Positions 7,784 through 16,094 are shown, numbered from the stretch's first letter. The stretch: DNA of 64,000 bases from Arthrobacter_E sp044748305 (GCF_044748305.1 NZ_JBIVFT010000001.1:186001-250000); one strand, 5' to 3'. The notes: generated by a model not told the origin, from the letters alone. Translations and numbers: made by a program.

Positions 7784-8167
7784 ATGGCCATCAGCATCAA
7801 CAAGAAGCGCAACAGCAAGAACAAGAGCGCAGCGCGCTCTCGTCGCCAGCTGCGCATCCGCAAGCGGATCTCCGGCACCCCGGCCCGTCCGCGTCTCGTT
7901 GTCAACCGCTCCGCACGTCATATCTTCGTGCAGATCGTGGACGACACCGTGGCGAAGACGGTGGCTTCTGCCTCCACCATGGAAGCAGAGCTGCGCTCCC
8001 TCGAGGGCGACAAGACCGCCAAGGCCAAGCGCGTCGGCGAGCTCGTCGCCGAGCGTGCCAAGGCAGCCGGTGTTGAGGCCGTGGTCTTCGACCGCGGTGG
8101 CAACAAGTACCACGGCCGTATCGCCGCCGTCGCTGACGGCGCTCGCGAAGGGGGCCTGGCACTGTGA
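7784..8167 (+). CDS. rplR: 50S ribosomal protein L18
   Basis: 127 residues with the L18 signature SGTPARPRLVVNRSARHIFVQ and the C-terminal VVFDRGGNKYHGRIAAVADGAREGGL. L18 binds 5S rRNA with L5. It overlaps the GTG of rpsE by four bases (GTGA), suggesting coupled translation. Confidence 0.97.
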   Translation: MAISINKKRNSKNKSAARSRRQLRIRKRISGTPARPRLVVNRSARHIFVQIVDDTVAKTVASASTMEAELRSLEGDKTAKAKRVGELVAERAKAAGVEAVVFDRGGNKYHGRIAAVADGAREGGLAL

Positions 8168-8868
8168 CCGAAGCCAACAACGAAAAGGAAACCCAGGTGT
8201 CTGAAGCTGCAGCAGCTGTTGCAACTGAAACCACTGAGGCTGCCAGCAACGACAACCGCCGTGGCGGCCGTCGTGGTGAGCGCGGCGAGCGTGGTGGCCG
8301 TGGCGAGCGTGGTGGCCGTGGTGGCCGCGACGCCCGTGAGGCCGAGAAGAACCAGTTCGTTGAGCGTGTTGTAACCATCAACCGTGTTGCCAAGGTGGTC
8401 AAGGGTGGCCGCCGCTTCAGCTTCACCGCCCTCGTGGTGGTCGGCGACGGCAATGGCATGGTCGGTGTCGGTTACGGCAAGGCCCGCGAAGTCCCGGCTG
8501 CCATCGCCAAGGGTGTGGAAGAGGCTAAGAAGTCCTTCTTCCGCGTCCCGCGCGTCGGCAGCACCATCCCGCACCGCGTCCAGGGCGAAGCCGCCGCTGG
8601 TGTCGTGATGCTCCGTCCGGCTTCCCCGGGTACCGGTGTTATCGCCGGTGGTCCGGTGCGCGCCGTGCTGGAGTGCGTCGGCATCCACGATGTGCTTTCC
8701 AAGTCGCTGGGCTCCTCCAACGCCATCAACATCGTTCACGCGACCGTTGAGGCCCTGCGCATGCTCGAAGAGCCGGCAGCTGTTGCCGCTCGTCGTGGCC
8801 TGCCGCTGGACGAGGTGGCCCCGGCCGCTCTGGTGCGTGCACTGAACGCCCCGAAGGCAGGTGCCTGA
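8164..8868 (+). CDS. rpsE: 30S ribosomal protein S5
   Basis: 234 residues from the GTG overlapping rplR. The first ~60 residues form an extension with an acidic/alanine start and an Arg-Gly repeat (RRGERGERGGRGERGGRGGR is part of residues ~38-58). The double-stranded-RNA-binding-like S5 domain follows (FVERVVTINRVAKVVKGGRR, then GSTIPHRV). S5 helps proofreading and helicase activity at the mRNA entry site. The RGG-type extension is longer than in E. coli (167 residues) but common in actinobacteria. Confidence 0.96.
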   Translation: MTEANNEKETQVSEAAAAVATETTEAASNDNRRGGRRGERGERGGRGERGGRGGRDAREAEKNQFVERVVTINRVAKVVKGGRRFSFTALVVVGDGNGMVGVGYGKAREVPAAIAKGVEEAKKSFFRVPRVGSTIPHRVQGEAAAGVVMLRPASPGTGVIAGGPVRAVLECVGIHDVLSKSLGSSNAINIVHATVEALRMLEEPAAVAARRGLPLDEVAPAALVRALNAPKAGA

Positions 8869-8871
8869 GCC

Positions 8872-9078
8872 ATGGCGAAGAACCTGACTCCGTCCGACGC
8901 ACAGTTGGAAATCACTCAGATCAAGGGCGTCATCGGCGCCAAGCAGAACCAGCGGGATACCCTTCGCTCGCTCGGCCTCAAGCGCATCGGCCACACCGTG
9001 GTCCGTTCCGCTGATGCCGTGACCGTCGGCATGCTCAACACGGTTCCGCACCTCGTAGAGGTCAAGGAGGCGAAGTAA
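8872..9078 (+). CDS. rpmD: 50S ribosomal protein L30
   Basis: 68 residues, a typical short bacterial L30. It has the segments LEITQIKGVIGAKQNQRDTLRSLGLKR and the C-terminal VRSADAVTVGMLNTVPHLVEV. It starts four bases after rpsE, and its stop shares a base with the rplO ATG (TAATG). Confidence 0.96.
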   Translation: MAKNLTPSDAQLEITQIKGVIGAKQNQRDTLRSLGLKRIGHTVVRSADAVTVGMLNTVPHLVEVKEAK

Positions 9079-9557
9079 TGGCCGAGAAGAAGACTGCTGA
9101 GACTGAAGAGAAGCAGCACGCTCTGAAGGTTCACCACCTGCGTCCGGCCCCCGGCGCCAAGACCGCCAAGACCCGCGTGGGTCGTGGCGAGGCGTCCAAG
9201 GGCAAGACCGCCGGTCGTGGCACCAAGGGCACCAAGGCCCGCTACCAGGTCAAGGCCGGTTTCGCCGGTGGCCAGCTGCCGCTGCACATGCGTCTGCCGA
9301 AGCTTCGCGGCTTCAAGAACCCGTTCCGTGTCGAGTTCCAGGTGGTCAACCTTGACCGCCTCGGCGAGCTCTTCCCGGAGGGTGGCGCTGTGACGGTTGC
9401 CGATCTGGTCGCCAAGGGCGCGGTTCGCAAGAACCAGCCTGTCAAGGTCCTGGGCTCCGGTGACATCACTGTCAAGGTCGATGTCACGGTGGATGCCTTC
9501 TCGGCCAGCGCTGCTGAGAAGATCCAGGCCGCCGGTGGTTCCATCACCGCTCTCTGA
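9078..9557 (+). CDS. rplO: 50S ribosomal protein L15
   Basis: 159 residues. After a Lys/Glu-rich N-terminus comes the L15 core LKVHHLRPAPGAK...RVGRGEASKGKTAGRGTKG and the loop GFAGGQLPLHMRLPKLRGF. L15 is a late assembly protein of the 50S subunit. It is the last gene before a terminator-like hairpin at 9585-9625 and a separate promoter for secY. Confidence 0.97.
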   Translation: MAEKKTAETEEKQHALKVHHLRPAPGAKTAKTRVGRGEASKGKTAGRGTKGTKARYQVKAGFAGGQLPLHMRLPKLRGFKNPFRVEFQVVNLDRLGELFPEGGAVTVADLVAKGAVRKNQPVKVLGSGDITVKVDVTVDAFSASAAEKIQAAGGSITAL

Positions 9558-9584
9558 GAGCCGGAACCGCTGAACGCACACTGA

Positions 9585-9625
9585 GAACTCCCGGTTCCCG
9601 GACTTGCTCCGGGGGCCGGGAGTTC
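9585..9625 (+). terminator. hairpin between rplO and secY
   Basis: GAACTCCCGG (9585-9594) pairs with CCGGGAGTTC (9616-9625), and CCCGGA/TCCGGG (9597-9602 with 9608-9613) extends the stem inward. There is no T tract, so termination may be partial, leaving secY tied both to the spc operon and to its own promoter. Confidence 0.65.
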
Positions 9626-9643
9626 CTGCGTTGACGTGCCAGA

Positions 9644-9674
9644 TTACTGGCGCGGGCATGACAACAGTTAGACT
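9644..9674 (+). promoter_or_regulatory. putative secY promoter
   Basis: A TAGACT -10 (9669-9674) lies ~60 bases before secY, with TTACTG (9644-9649) 19 bases upstream as a weak -35. TAGACT-type -10 boxes are usual in actinobacteria. Spacing is longer than ideal, so the assignment is tentative. Confidence 0.4.
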
Positions 9675-9736
9675 CGGGTGTCGGGTTCAGAAAGAACCCC
9701 ACGCACCCGTCACCTCACCCATCCTCAGGAGGACGC

Positions 9737-11047
9737 TTGCTCAGCGCATTCGGCCGTGCCTTCAGGACACCTGACTTGCGGCGCAAGTTGTTGTTCACCC
9801 TTGGCATCGTCACGATCTTCCGCCTCGGCGCATTCATCCCCGCCCCAGGCGTTAGCTATAACAACGTGCAGCAGTGTCTCCAGCTGACCAAGGGCAACAG
9901 CAGCCTGCAGCAGATGGTGAACATGTTCTCCGGTGGCGCCCTGCTGCAGGTGTCGATCTTCGCCCTGGGCATCATGCCCTACATCACGGCGAGCATCATC
10001 GTTCAGCTGCTCCGGGTGGTCATTCCCCGGTTCCAGGAGCTCTACGACGAGGGTGCCTCGGGGCAGAGCAAGCTGACGCAGTACACCCGTTACCTCACGA
10101 TCGCTCTCGGCCTGCTGAACGCCACCACCCTGGTGTCGCTGGCCCGGTCCGGGCAGTTGCTGCAGGGCTGTTCCCTGCCGCTGATCCCGGACTCCAGCAT
10201 CGTGACCACGATCCTTCTGGTAATCACGCTGACCGCGGGCACCGGCCTGATCATGTGGATGGGCGAGCTCATCACGGAGAAGGGCATCGGCAACGGCATG
10301 TCCTTGCTGATCTTTACCTCGATCGCCGCCGGTTTCGTGCCGGCCATGAACGGCATCATCGGTGCCAAGGGCTGGGGCACCTTCCTGGCCGTCCTGGTGG
10401 TCGGCCTCGTGACGGTTGCGCTGGTGGTCTTCGTGGAGCAGTCCCAACGCCGGATCCCGGTGCAGTACGCCAAGCGCATGGTGGGCCGCCGCACGGTGGG
10501 CGGAACCACCACCTACATCCCGATCAAGGTCAACATGGCCGGCGTGATCCCCGTGATCTTCGCATCGTCCATCCTGTACCTGCCCGCGTTGATCGCGCAG
10601 TTCAACACCCCCACGGACGGACGGCCGATCCCGGACTGGGTGGCATGGGTCAACAACAACCTCACCAGGGGAGACCACCCGCTCTACATGGCGGTCTACT
10701 TCCTGCTGATCATCTTCTTCACCTACTTCTACGTGTCCATCACCTTCAATCCTGAAGAGGTCTCGGACAACATGAAGAAGTACGGTGGCTTCATTCCTGG
10801 GATCCGGGCCGGTCGGCCTACCGCGGAGTACCTGCAGTATGTGCTGTCCCGGATCACCTTGCCGGGTGCGCTGTACCTCGGCATCGTTGCGCTCATCCCG
10901 CTGGTGGCCCTGGTGCTCGTTCAGGCCAACCAGAACTTCCCGTTCGGTGGCACTTCCATCCTCATCATGGTCGGTGTCGGCCTTGAGACGGTGAAGCAGA
11001 TCGACGCGCAGCTTCAACAACGGCACTACGAAGGGCTCTTGCGATGA
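9737..11047 (+). CDS. secY: preprotein translocase subunit SecY
   Basis: 436 residues from a TTG start with AGGAGG four bases upstream (9727-9732). The protein shows ten predicted membrane spans and the SecY landmarks FRLGAFIPAPGV near the N-terminus, a plug-like small-residue stretch, MWMGELITEKGIGNGMS and FFTYFYVSITFNPEEV. SecY forms the channel for protein export with SecE/SecG and SecA. The stop overlaps the adk ATG (ATGA). Confidence 0.97.
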   Translation: MLSAFGRAFRTPDLRRKLLFTLGIVTIFRLGAFIPAPGVSYNNVQQCLQLTKGNSSLQQMVNMFSGGALLQVSIFALGIMPYITASIIVQLLRVVIPRFQELYDEGASGQSKLTQYTRYLTIALGLLNATTLVSLARSGQLLQGCSLPLIPDSSIVTTILLVITLTAGTGLIMWMGELITEKGIGNGMSLLIFTSIAAGFVPAMNGIIGAKGWGTFLAVLVVGLVTVALVVFVEQSQRRIPVQYAKRMVGRRTVGGTTTYIPIKVNMAGVIPVIFASSILYLPALIAQFNTPTDGRPIPDWVAWVNNNLTRGDHPLYMAVYFLLIIFFTYFYVSITFNPEEVSDNMKKYGGFIPGIRAGRPTAEYLQYVLSRITLPGALYLGIVALIPLVALVLVQANQNFPFGGTSILIMVGVGLETVKQIDAQLQQRHYEGLLR

Positions 11048-11634
11048 CAAGAATGCTGATCATTGGTCCCCCCGGTTCCGGCAAGGGAACCCAGGCCGAG
11101 CGGATCTCCGCGCGGCTCGGTGTGGTGGCCATTTCCACGGGGGATATCTTCCGTGCCAACGTCAAGGGCGAGACTCCTCTGGGCCTGGAAGCCAAGAAGT
11201 ACATCGACGCCGGCGACTTCGTCCCGGACTCGGTCACCAACCGCATGGTGCGTGACCGTCTCGGCAACGACGACGTGAAGGTCGGTTTTCTGCTGGACGG
11301 CTACCCCCGCACGGTGGCCCAGGTCGACGAACTCGATGCCATCCTCTCTGAAGGCGACAGCAAGCTCGACGTCGTGCTGCAGCTGACCGCCGACGATGAG
11401 GAATTGGTGACCCGTCTGCTGGGCCGCGCAAAGGAGACCGGCCGCAGCGACGACAACGAGACCGTCATTCGTCACCGTCTGGATCTGTACCACCAGCAGA
11501 CGGAGGCCGTCGTCTCCAAGTACGCAGAACGCGGGATCCTCCGCCGCGTGGATGGCATCGGGGCCATCGACGAGGTCACGGACCGGGTGATGGCCGCCAT
11601 CACCGAGGCCGCCGATGAGACGGCCAGCGCCTGA
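11044..11634 (+). CDS. adk: adenylate kinase
   Basis: 196 residues. The P-loop GPPGSGKGTQ is at residues ~7-16, the AMP-binding STGDIFRAN and LDGYPRT motifs follow. The LID region (LLGRAKETGRSDDN) is short and lacks the four zinc cysteines, as in actinobacterial Adk. The enzyme interconverts ATP+AMP and 2 ADP in the cytosol. It overlaps secY by four bases and is followed by a strong terminator. Confidence 0.97.
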   Translation: MTRMLIIGPPGSGKGTQAERISARLGVVAISTGDIFRANVKGETPLGLEAKKYIDAGDFVPDSVTNRMVRDRLGNDDVKVGFLLDGYPRTVAQVDELDAILSEGDSKLDVVLQLTADDEELVTRLLGRAKETGRSDDNETVIRHRLDLYHQQTEAVVSKYAERGILRRVDGIGAIDEVTDRVMAAITEAADETASA

Positions 11635-11645
11635 CGAAATCCCCC

Positions 11646-11675
11646 CTATGCCCCCGGAACACTCCGGGGGCATAG
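11646..11675 (+). terminator. intrinsic terminator after adk
   Basis: A perfect 13-bp stem (CTATGCCCCCGGA / TCCGGGGGCATAG) with a 4-base loop is followed at once by CTTTT. It lies 12 bases after the adk stop and 57 bases before map, so map likely needs read-through or its own promoter. Confidence 0.88.
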
Positions 11676-11732
11676 CTTTTGGACAAGCAGCCCCGAGAGC
11701 CGGCGAAGGCCGGCTGGAACGAAGGAAACGCA

Positions 11733-12563
11733 GTGGCATTCCACCAGCCCAGGATCGAATACAAGAACAACGCCCAGATGCGCATCATGCAGGAGGCCGG
11801 CGAACTGCTCAGCCGTGCTCTCGACGCCGCCGTCGCGGCGGTGGCTCCTGGCGTGACGACCGACCAGCTGGACGCGGTGTTCGCGGAGGTGGTGGATGCT
11901 GCCGGAGCCCAGTACAACTTCCTGGGCTACCGCGGTTACCCCAAGCACATCTGCGCCTCCGTCAATGACGAGGTGGTGCACGGCATCCCCGGCGCGCGGG
12001 TGCTGGAGGAAGGCGACGTGCTGAAGATCGACGGCGGCTGCATCGTACGCGGCTGGAATGCCGACTCGGCACGCACCGTGATCGTCGGCAAGGGGGATCC
12101 CGAGGACGAGCGGCTCTCCGAGGTGACCCGGATGGCGATGTGGCACGGTATCGCGGCTCTGGCCACGGCGAAGTACGTGGGCGACATCGGAGACGCGATC
12201 GACGACTACGTGTCCGCGCAGAGCGGTAAGGCACTGGGCATCCTGGAGGACTACTGCGGCCACGGCATCGGTTCCGAGATGCACATGGCACCCGATGTCC
12301 TGAACTACCGCAGCAAGCATCGTGGACCCAAGATCAAGCCTGGCATGTGCTTCGCCATCGAACCCATGCTGGTCCGCGGCGGGCTGGAGACCGCCACCCT
12401 GGAGGACGACTGGACGGTCGTCACGACCGACGGCGCGCGAGCCTCTCAGTGGGAGCACTCGGTGGCGGTCCACCGCGAGGGCATCTGGGTGCTGACGGCT
12501 CCCGACGGTGGTGCGTCCGAGCTGGAGAAGCTGGGCGTGACGGTTGCGCCGATCCCCGCCTGA
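11733..12563 (+). CDS. map: type I methionine aminopeptidase
   Basis: 276 residues from GTG 11733, chosen for GAAGGAAA just upstream; a longer frame to 11679 would start inside the adk terminator. The five metal ligands of the pita-bread fold are all present: D100, D111, H177 (CGHGIGSEMH), E210 (FAIEPM) and E241 (WEHSVAV). It removes the initiator Met from nascent proteins. In related genomes map is usually followed by infA; here a ~14.8-kb island intervenes. Confidence 0.95.
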   Translation: MAFHQPRIEYKNNAQMRIMQEAGELLSRALDAAVAAVAPGVTTDQLDAVFAEVVDAAGAQYNFLGYRGYPKHICASVNDEVVHGIPGARVLEEGDVLKIDGGCIVRGWNADSARTVIVGKGDPEDERLSEVTRMAMWHGIAALATAKYVGDIGDAIDDYVSAQSGKALGILEDYCGHGIGSEMHMAPDVLNYRSKHRGPKIKPGMCFAIEPMLVRGGLETATLEDDWTVVTTDGARASQWEHSVAVHREGIWVLTAPDGGASELEKLGVTVAPIPA

Positions 12564-12574
12564 ACCGCCGTCGT

Positions 12575-12655
12575 CCTTTCGCCCCGCGAAGTGACAGTTG
12601 AGGCCCCTAACCATGCCGGTTAGGGGCCTCAACTGTCACTTCGCGGGGCGAAAGG
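12575..12655. repeat. 38-bp perfect inverted repeat (long intergenic hairpin H2)
   Basis: Arms 12575-12612 and 12618-12655 are exact reverse complements over 38 bp with a 5-base loop (ATGCC). It fills the gap between the convergent map and amidohydrolase genes, so it could terminate both transcripts. It carries the core CGCGAAGTGACAG shared with hairpins at 54037-54111 and 54489-54549. Confidence 0.92.
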
Positions 12656-12661
12656 GGGCCA

Positions 12662-14122
12662 TCAGGCGAGTGGGAAGCTCGATGGCAGCAGTTCCTCGGT
12701 CGTCCGGTGCGCGTGGTCGGAGATGCTCAGCGAGGCGATGTAGTGGTCCAGGAAATCCTGGGCCCGTTCCCGGTAATCGCTCGTGTCCACAGTCACGATT
12801 TCGCGATCCTCGACGACGGTCCGGCCGGCGACCACCACCCGGGTGATGTCCCGTCCGTCGGCGTTCATGACAAGAGTCCGGATCGGATCCGCATGAGGGC
12901 CGATGTGGTGACCCGTGAGGTCCAGGACGAAATAGTCCGCCTGGGCGCCCGGGGCCAGTCTGCCGAGATCCGGGCGGCCCAGGGCCTCGGCCGGGTCCAG
13001 GGTGGCGGAACGGAAGAGGTCCCCGGCCTGGGCACTGGCCCGGTTCCCCGTGCTCGTCTTGTGCATGCCCATGGCGAGGTCCAGGCCGCGGATCATGTTC
13101 GGAGGGGCGGAGTCGGTGCCCATCACGATCCGGACGCCCTTCTCACGATACGAATCGTAGTTGTCCAGGAGGCTGCCGTAGTGCGCCGCCGGGAGCGGGC
13201 AGAAGATCACGCTCGTGCCGGTCTCGGCGAGCAGTGCGACGTCGTCCCCTTCGCCGAAGGCCTCAGGCATATGGCGGTGCCCGGGGACCGTCCAGGCGTG
13301 CGGGATGAAGGTCCGTTCGGCGAGGAACCCGAGGGAGTGGAGGTAGGGGATGGGACGGAGGCCGGTGCGCTGGAGGATCGTCTCCACCTCGTAGAGCCCT
13401 TGTGCGGCGTGCAACCGGACCGGGATCCCGAGCTCGTCCGCCGCCCGGCGGGTGAGCCGGAGCGTCTGCTCGGTCTGGGTCTCGATCCGGGCAGGAAGCA
13501 GGGCTGTCCTGATGCGCCCGTCTGCGCGGCCTTCGTAGTCCTTGGCGAAGCGGACGGCCTCGGAGAGCCCGTCCAGTCCCTGCTGCTCGTCTTCGTGCAG
13601 GAATACCCGTTCCCCGTCCGTGTAGGGGACGTGGGTGCGGTAGCTAGGGCCTAGGTAGGCGCGCAGGCCGATGGCCTCGACGGCTGCTGCGGTCTCCGCC
13701 ATGTCCTCATAGTCTTCGCACCACTGAAGGTAGCTCTCTGAGGCGATCGGCATGAGTGTGGTGATGCCGTTGCGTGCCAGCTGCGAGAGGGCGAACTCAC
13801 GCCGGAAACGGGCTTCCTCCGGCCTGAACACCGGACCGTGGTCTTTCAGGTACTCCTCGGACCACACCAGGCCCAGGCGCGTCTCAGGGCCGTGCCAGGA
13901 GTCGAACAGCGCATGGTCGATGTCCGCCAGGGCGTTGAGGTCGATGAAGCCGGGCGAGACGATCGAGAGCCCGGCGTCGATCTCCTGGTCGACGTGGCCC
14001 TGATAGTCGCGTCCGACGAACACCACGGTGCCGTCCTCATGGACGAGTTCGGCATCCTTGAGGATGCGGTGGTCGCCGTCGGCATGGCCGATGACGAAGG
14101 CTGCTTTGATGCGGGTGATCAC
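12662..14122 (-). CDS. amidohydrolase-superfamily protein with altered metal motif
   Basis: 486 residues. The fold is that of chlorohydrolase/deaminase-type amidohydrolases: N-terminal beta-sandwich, SPGFID (57-61), RLHAAQG (H238), IPHAW (H275) and GTDSAPPN (D337). The family's first metal motif HxH, expected at residues 63-65, reads N-A-L, so the binuclear or mononuclear site is incomplete or differently built. Likely hydrolyses a ring or amide in the uptake pathway encoded nearby; the substrate is unknown. It lies 30 bases downstream of the GntR gene on the same strand and probably forms an operon with it. Confidence 0.8.
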   Translation of the reverse strand: MITRIKAAFVIGHADGDHRILKDAELVHEDGTVVFVGRDYQGHVDQEIDAGLSIVSPGFIDLNALADIDHALFDSWHGPETRLGLVWSEEYLKDHGPVFRPEEARFRREFALSQLARNGITTLMPIASESYLQWCEDYEDMAETAAAVEAIGLRAYLGPSYRTHVPYTDGERVFLHEDEQQGLDGLSEAVRFAKDYEGRADGRIRTALLPARIETQTEQTLRLTRRAADELGIPVRLHAAQGLYEVETILQRTGLRPIPYLHSLGFLAERTFIPHAWTVPGHRHMPEAFGEGDDVALLAETGTSVIFCPLPAAHYGSLLDNYDSYREKGVRIVMGTDSAPPNMIRGLDLAMGMHKTSTGNRASAQAGDLFRSATLDPAEALGRPDLGRLAPGAQADYFVLDLTGHHIGPHADPIRTLVMNADGRDITRVVVAGRTVVEDREIVTVDTSDYRERAQDFLDHYIASLSISDHAHRTTEELLPSSFPLA

Positions 14123-14152
14123 GGGGATTCTCCTGGGAGGTCGTGCGGAGGT

Positions 14153-14851
14153 TCAGATGCCCGGCTGCTCGGCTGACGTCCGGCCGAGGTCGGAACTCTG
14201 GTTGTCCAGGATGGCGCCCGCCACGAGCATGGCCTCCTGTGCTTGCTGGTCGCGGATGGCCTCGTACAGCTCGTCGTGGTTGTCGTGGCTGGCCGTGGCG
14301 GCCCGGTTGAGGCCGGCCTGGGAGGTCCACCCGGGCTCCGCACTCGCGGCGAGGGAACCGTAGATACCCGCGAGAAGCTGGTTGTGTGATGCTTCGACGA
14401 CGGCGCGGTGAAAGTCGATGTCAGCCTGGCGGAAGCCGTCGTCGTCGCGTTCGGCGGCTGCGGCACGACGGCGGTCCAGTGCGTCCTTGAGCCGGTTCAG
14501 ATCGGCATCGTCACGGCGCTGGGCGGCCAGGGATGCTGCGGGCACGTCGAGGCTGCGGCGGACCTCGATGGCCTCATGCGGGTCCGCGCCTTCCATCCCG
14601 CGGCGCAAGGCCAGTTCGCTTTCGTCGACGGCGGCCACAAAGGTCCCGTCGCCCTGCCGGGTGACGAGCAGCCCCGCATGAACCAGGGCCCGCAGTGCTT
14701 CACGCAGGGGAGCGCGACTGAGCCCGAGTTCCTTCCCCAGTTCCGGTTCCGGCGGGATCCTGTCGCCGAGACCCCAGTCTCCTCGCCGGATGCGCAGGCG
14801 GATGTCGTCGATGGCCTCCTCGACCACGCTCCGCCGGCCGTATGCCGTCAT
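14153..14851 (-). CDS. GntR-family regulator, FCD subgroup
   Basis: 232 residues from the ATG at 14851, preceded on that strand by GAGGGAGGAACC. Residues ~8-75 are the winged helix (PPEPELGKELGLSRAPLREALRAL, then GDGTFVA in the wing). The rest is an all-helical FCD ligand domain (DIDFHRAVVEASHN). FCD regulators usually repress catabolic genes and respond to small organic acids or sugars. It is divergent from the TIM-barrel/ABC operon; palindromes at 14910-14923 and 14970-14985 are operator candidates. Confidence 0.9.
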   Translation of the reverse strand: MTAYGRRSVVEEAIDDIRLRIRRGDWGLGDRIPPEPELGKELGLSRAPLREALRALVHAGLLVTRQGDGTFVAAVDESELALRRGMEGADPHEAIEVRRSLDVPAASLAAQRRDDADLNRLKDALDRRRAAAAERDDDGFRQADIDFHRAVVEASHNQLLAGIYGSLAASAEPGWTSQAGLNRAATASHDNHDELYEAIRDQQAQEAMLVAGAILDNQSSDLGRTSAEQPGI

Positions 14852-14909
14852 GGTTCCTCCCTCGGGCGAACTGTCGTGCCCGGCGGCCTTGGGGCGCAGC
14901 GGGCCGGGT

Positions 14910-14923
14910 GAGTGGGTCCACTC
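14910..14923. promoter_or_regulatory. inverted repeat, possible second regulator site
   Basis: GAGTGG-GT-CCACTC is a 6-2-6 perfect inverted repeat in the divergent intergenic region, about 60 bases before the regulator start. It may be part of the regulator's own control. Short enough to occur by chance. Confidence 0.3.
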
Positions 14924-14969
14924 TCCGTCACCGAAGCCTCTCACGGCAATCGAGGAAAATCCACTCTTT

Positions 14970-14995
14970 CGTAAGACGTCTGACGGGTGTAGCGT
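14970..14995 (+). promoter_or_regulatory. operator palindrome and leaderless promoter of the TIM/ABC operon
   Basis: CGTAAGACGTCTGACG (14970-14985) is a 16-bp palindrome with one mismatched pair (CGTnAGACGTCTnACG). TAGCGT (14990-14995) is a plausible -10, and the ATG at 15003 follows after 7 bases, so the transcript would start at the start codon. The palindrome then lies in the -35/-10 spacer, an ideal place for repression by the adjacent GntR protein. No strong -35 is seen. Confidence 0.6.
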
Positions 14996-15002
14996 GTCGG
15001 CC

Positions 15003-16094
15003 ATGACGCAGATCACATCCACGGCGCCGGGCGGACGGCTTCGGGACGCCTCGGCCGCAACGCCGGTCCGGCTCGGCGCGCAGTTCGGCCGATACCCCGG
15101 GCAGGAGGAGCAGCCGCTCGAGGATTCCGTTCGCGCCGCCATCCTCGATGGATTCGGACTGGTGGTGCTGAACAGCATCGCCCCGGAACTCGCCGCAGGC
15201 GAACACGAGCAACTCAAGAGGGCGGCGGAACTCGCCGCGGACCATGGTGTCGAGCTCCAACTCGGGCTGGGTTCCGCGGGACCCTTCGGAGGGGCGCACC
15301 ACACTCGCCATTCGCTTGGAGCCGCCCTGGCCCACGGGCTGGAACTCGGCATCCGCGAGTTCTTCGTCCACACCCGCTCGGAACGGGAAGGCACCTGGGA
15401 GGGAGGGCGTTTCCTGGACCACAGCGCCCAGTTGAGGCTGATCCGGTCGAATCTGGAGTCTCTCACCGCCCAGGCATCCGGTGCAGGGGCCAGGATCAAT
15501 CTCAAAACCCACGAGGACCTGGCCTCGAACGAGGTGCAGGCCCTGGTGGAATCTCTCGACCCGGCCGTCTTCTCGATCGGACTGGACGTGGCCAATCTGG
15601 TGGTGCGAGGCGAAGACCCACAGGCCGCAACGCAGCGGCTGGCTCTCATGATCAGGATGACGCATCTGGAGGACCTCGTGCTCTTCCCCGTCGAACACGG
15701 TTACCGGCGCAGGCTCCGGCCCATCGGAGACGGTGTCCTGGACTGGACGCCGCTCCTGAGCACCCTCCTGGATGCCGGCGTGCGTGACTTCACCCTCGAA
15801 CAGCACCGCGGAAAGTTCGACACCCCCGTCTTCGAGCGTTCGTGGTTCGAGCACGAACCTCATCTCGATGCCGCGGACCTCGGGCAACTGTCCCGGCTCG
15901 GCGTCCTGACCGCCGACGGCGTCGCCCAGGGTCGCATCCCGGCACTGACCGACTGGGACGAGGACCCGTCTCCCGCCGAGCGCCGTCGTCAGCTGCTTCG
16001 CAGCGCCACCGCGCTCCGGACCGCGCTCGCCGCCCTCGGCGCTTCCGTGACAGACCCGGCCGCACTCCTCTCCCGGGAGGAAGGAATTCAATGA
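15003..16094 (+). CDS. sugar phosphate isomerase/epimerase-like TIM barrel (copy 1)
   Basis: 363 residues. ATG 15003 is favoured because a -10 box lies 7 bases upstream; an in-frame GTG at 14994 would overlap that box. The sequence belongs to the xylose-isomerase-like TIM-barrel superfamily: KTHEDLASNEV, FSIGLDVANLVVRGEDP and a late EQH segment would supply the acidic and His metal ligands. It is clearly paralogous to the gene at 21541 (shared THE..., D-x-AN-VVRGEDP, THLxD). Reaction unknown, probably isomerisation or epimerisation of an imported sugar-like compound. First gene of an operon; the ATG of the next gene overlaps its stop. Confidence 0.75.
   Translation: MTQITSTAPGGRLRDASAATPVRLGAQFGRYPGQEEQPLEDSVRAAILDGFGLVVLNSIAPELAAGEHEQLKRAAELAADHGVELQLGLGSAGPFGGAHHTRHSLGAALAHGLELGIREFFVHTRSEREGTWEGGRFLDHSAQLRLIRSNLESLTAQASGAGARINLKTHEDLASNEVQALVESLDPAVFSIGLDVANLVVRGEDPQAATQRLALMIRMTHLEDLVLFPVEHGYRRRLRPIGDGVLDWTPLLSTLLDAGVRDFTLEQHRGKFDTPVFERSWFEHEPHLDAADLGQLSRLGVLTADGVAQGRIPALTDWDEDPSPAERRRQLLRSATALRTALAALGASVTDPAALLSREEGIQ

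Noticed and set aside
12575..12655. Hairpin H2 as an attachment site or transposon end of the island
   Set aside because: No matching direct repeat, integrase or second boundary was found at the right end near 27123-27354, and similar hairpins occur at ordinary gene borders.
14852..15649. N-terminal extension of the GntR regulator into the TIM-barrel gene
   Set aside because: The winged helix starts right after ATG 14851, which has a good ribosome site; upstream sequence is the antisense of the TIM barrel.
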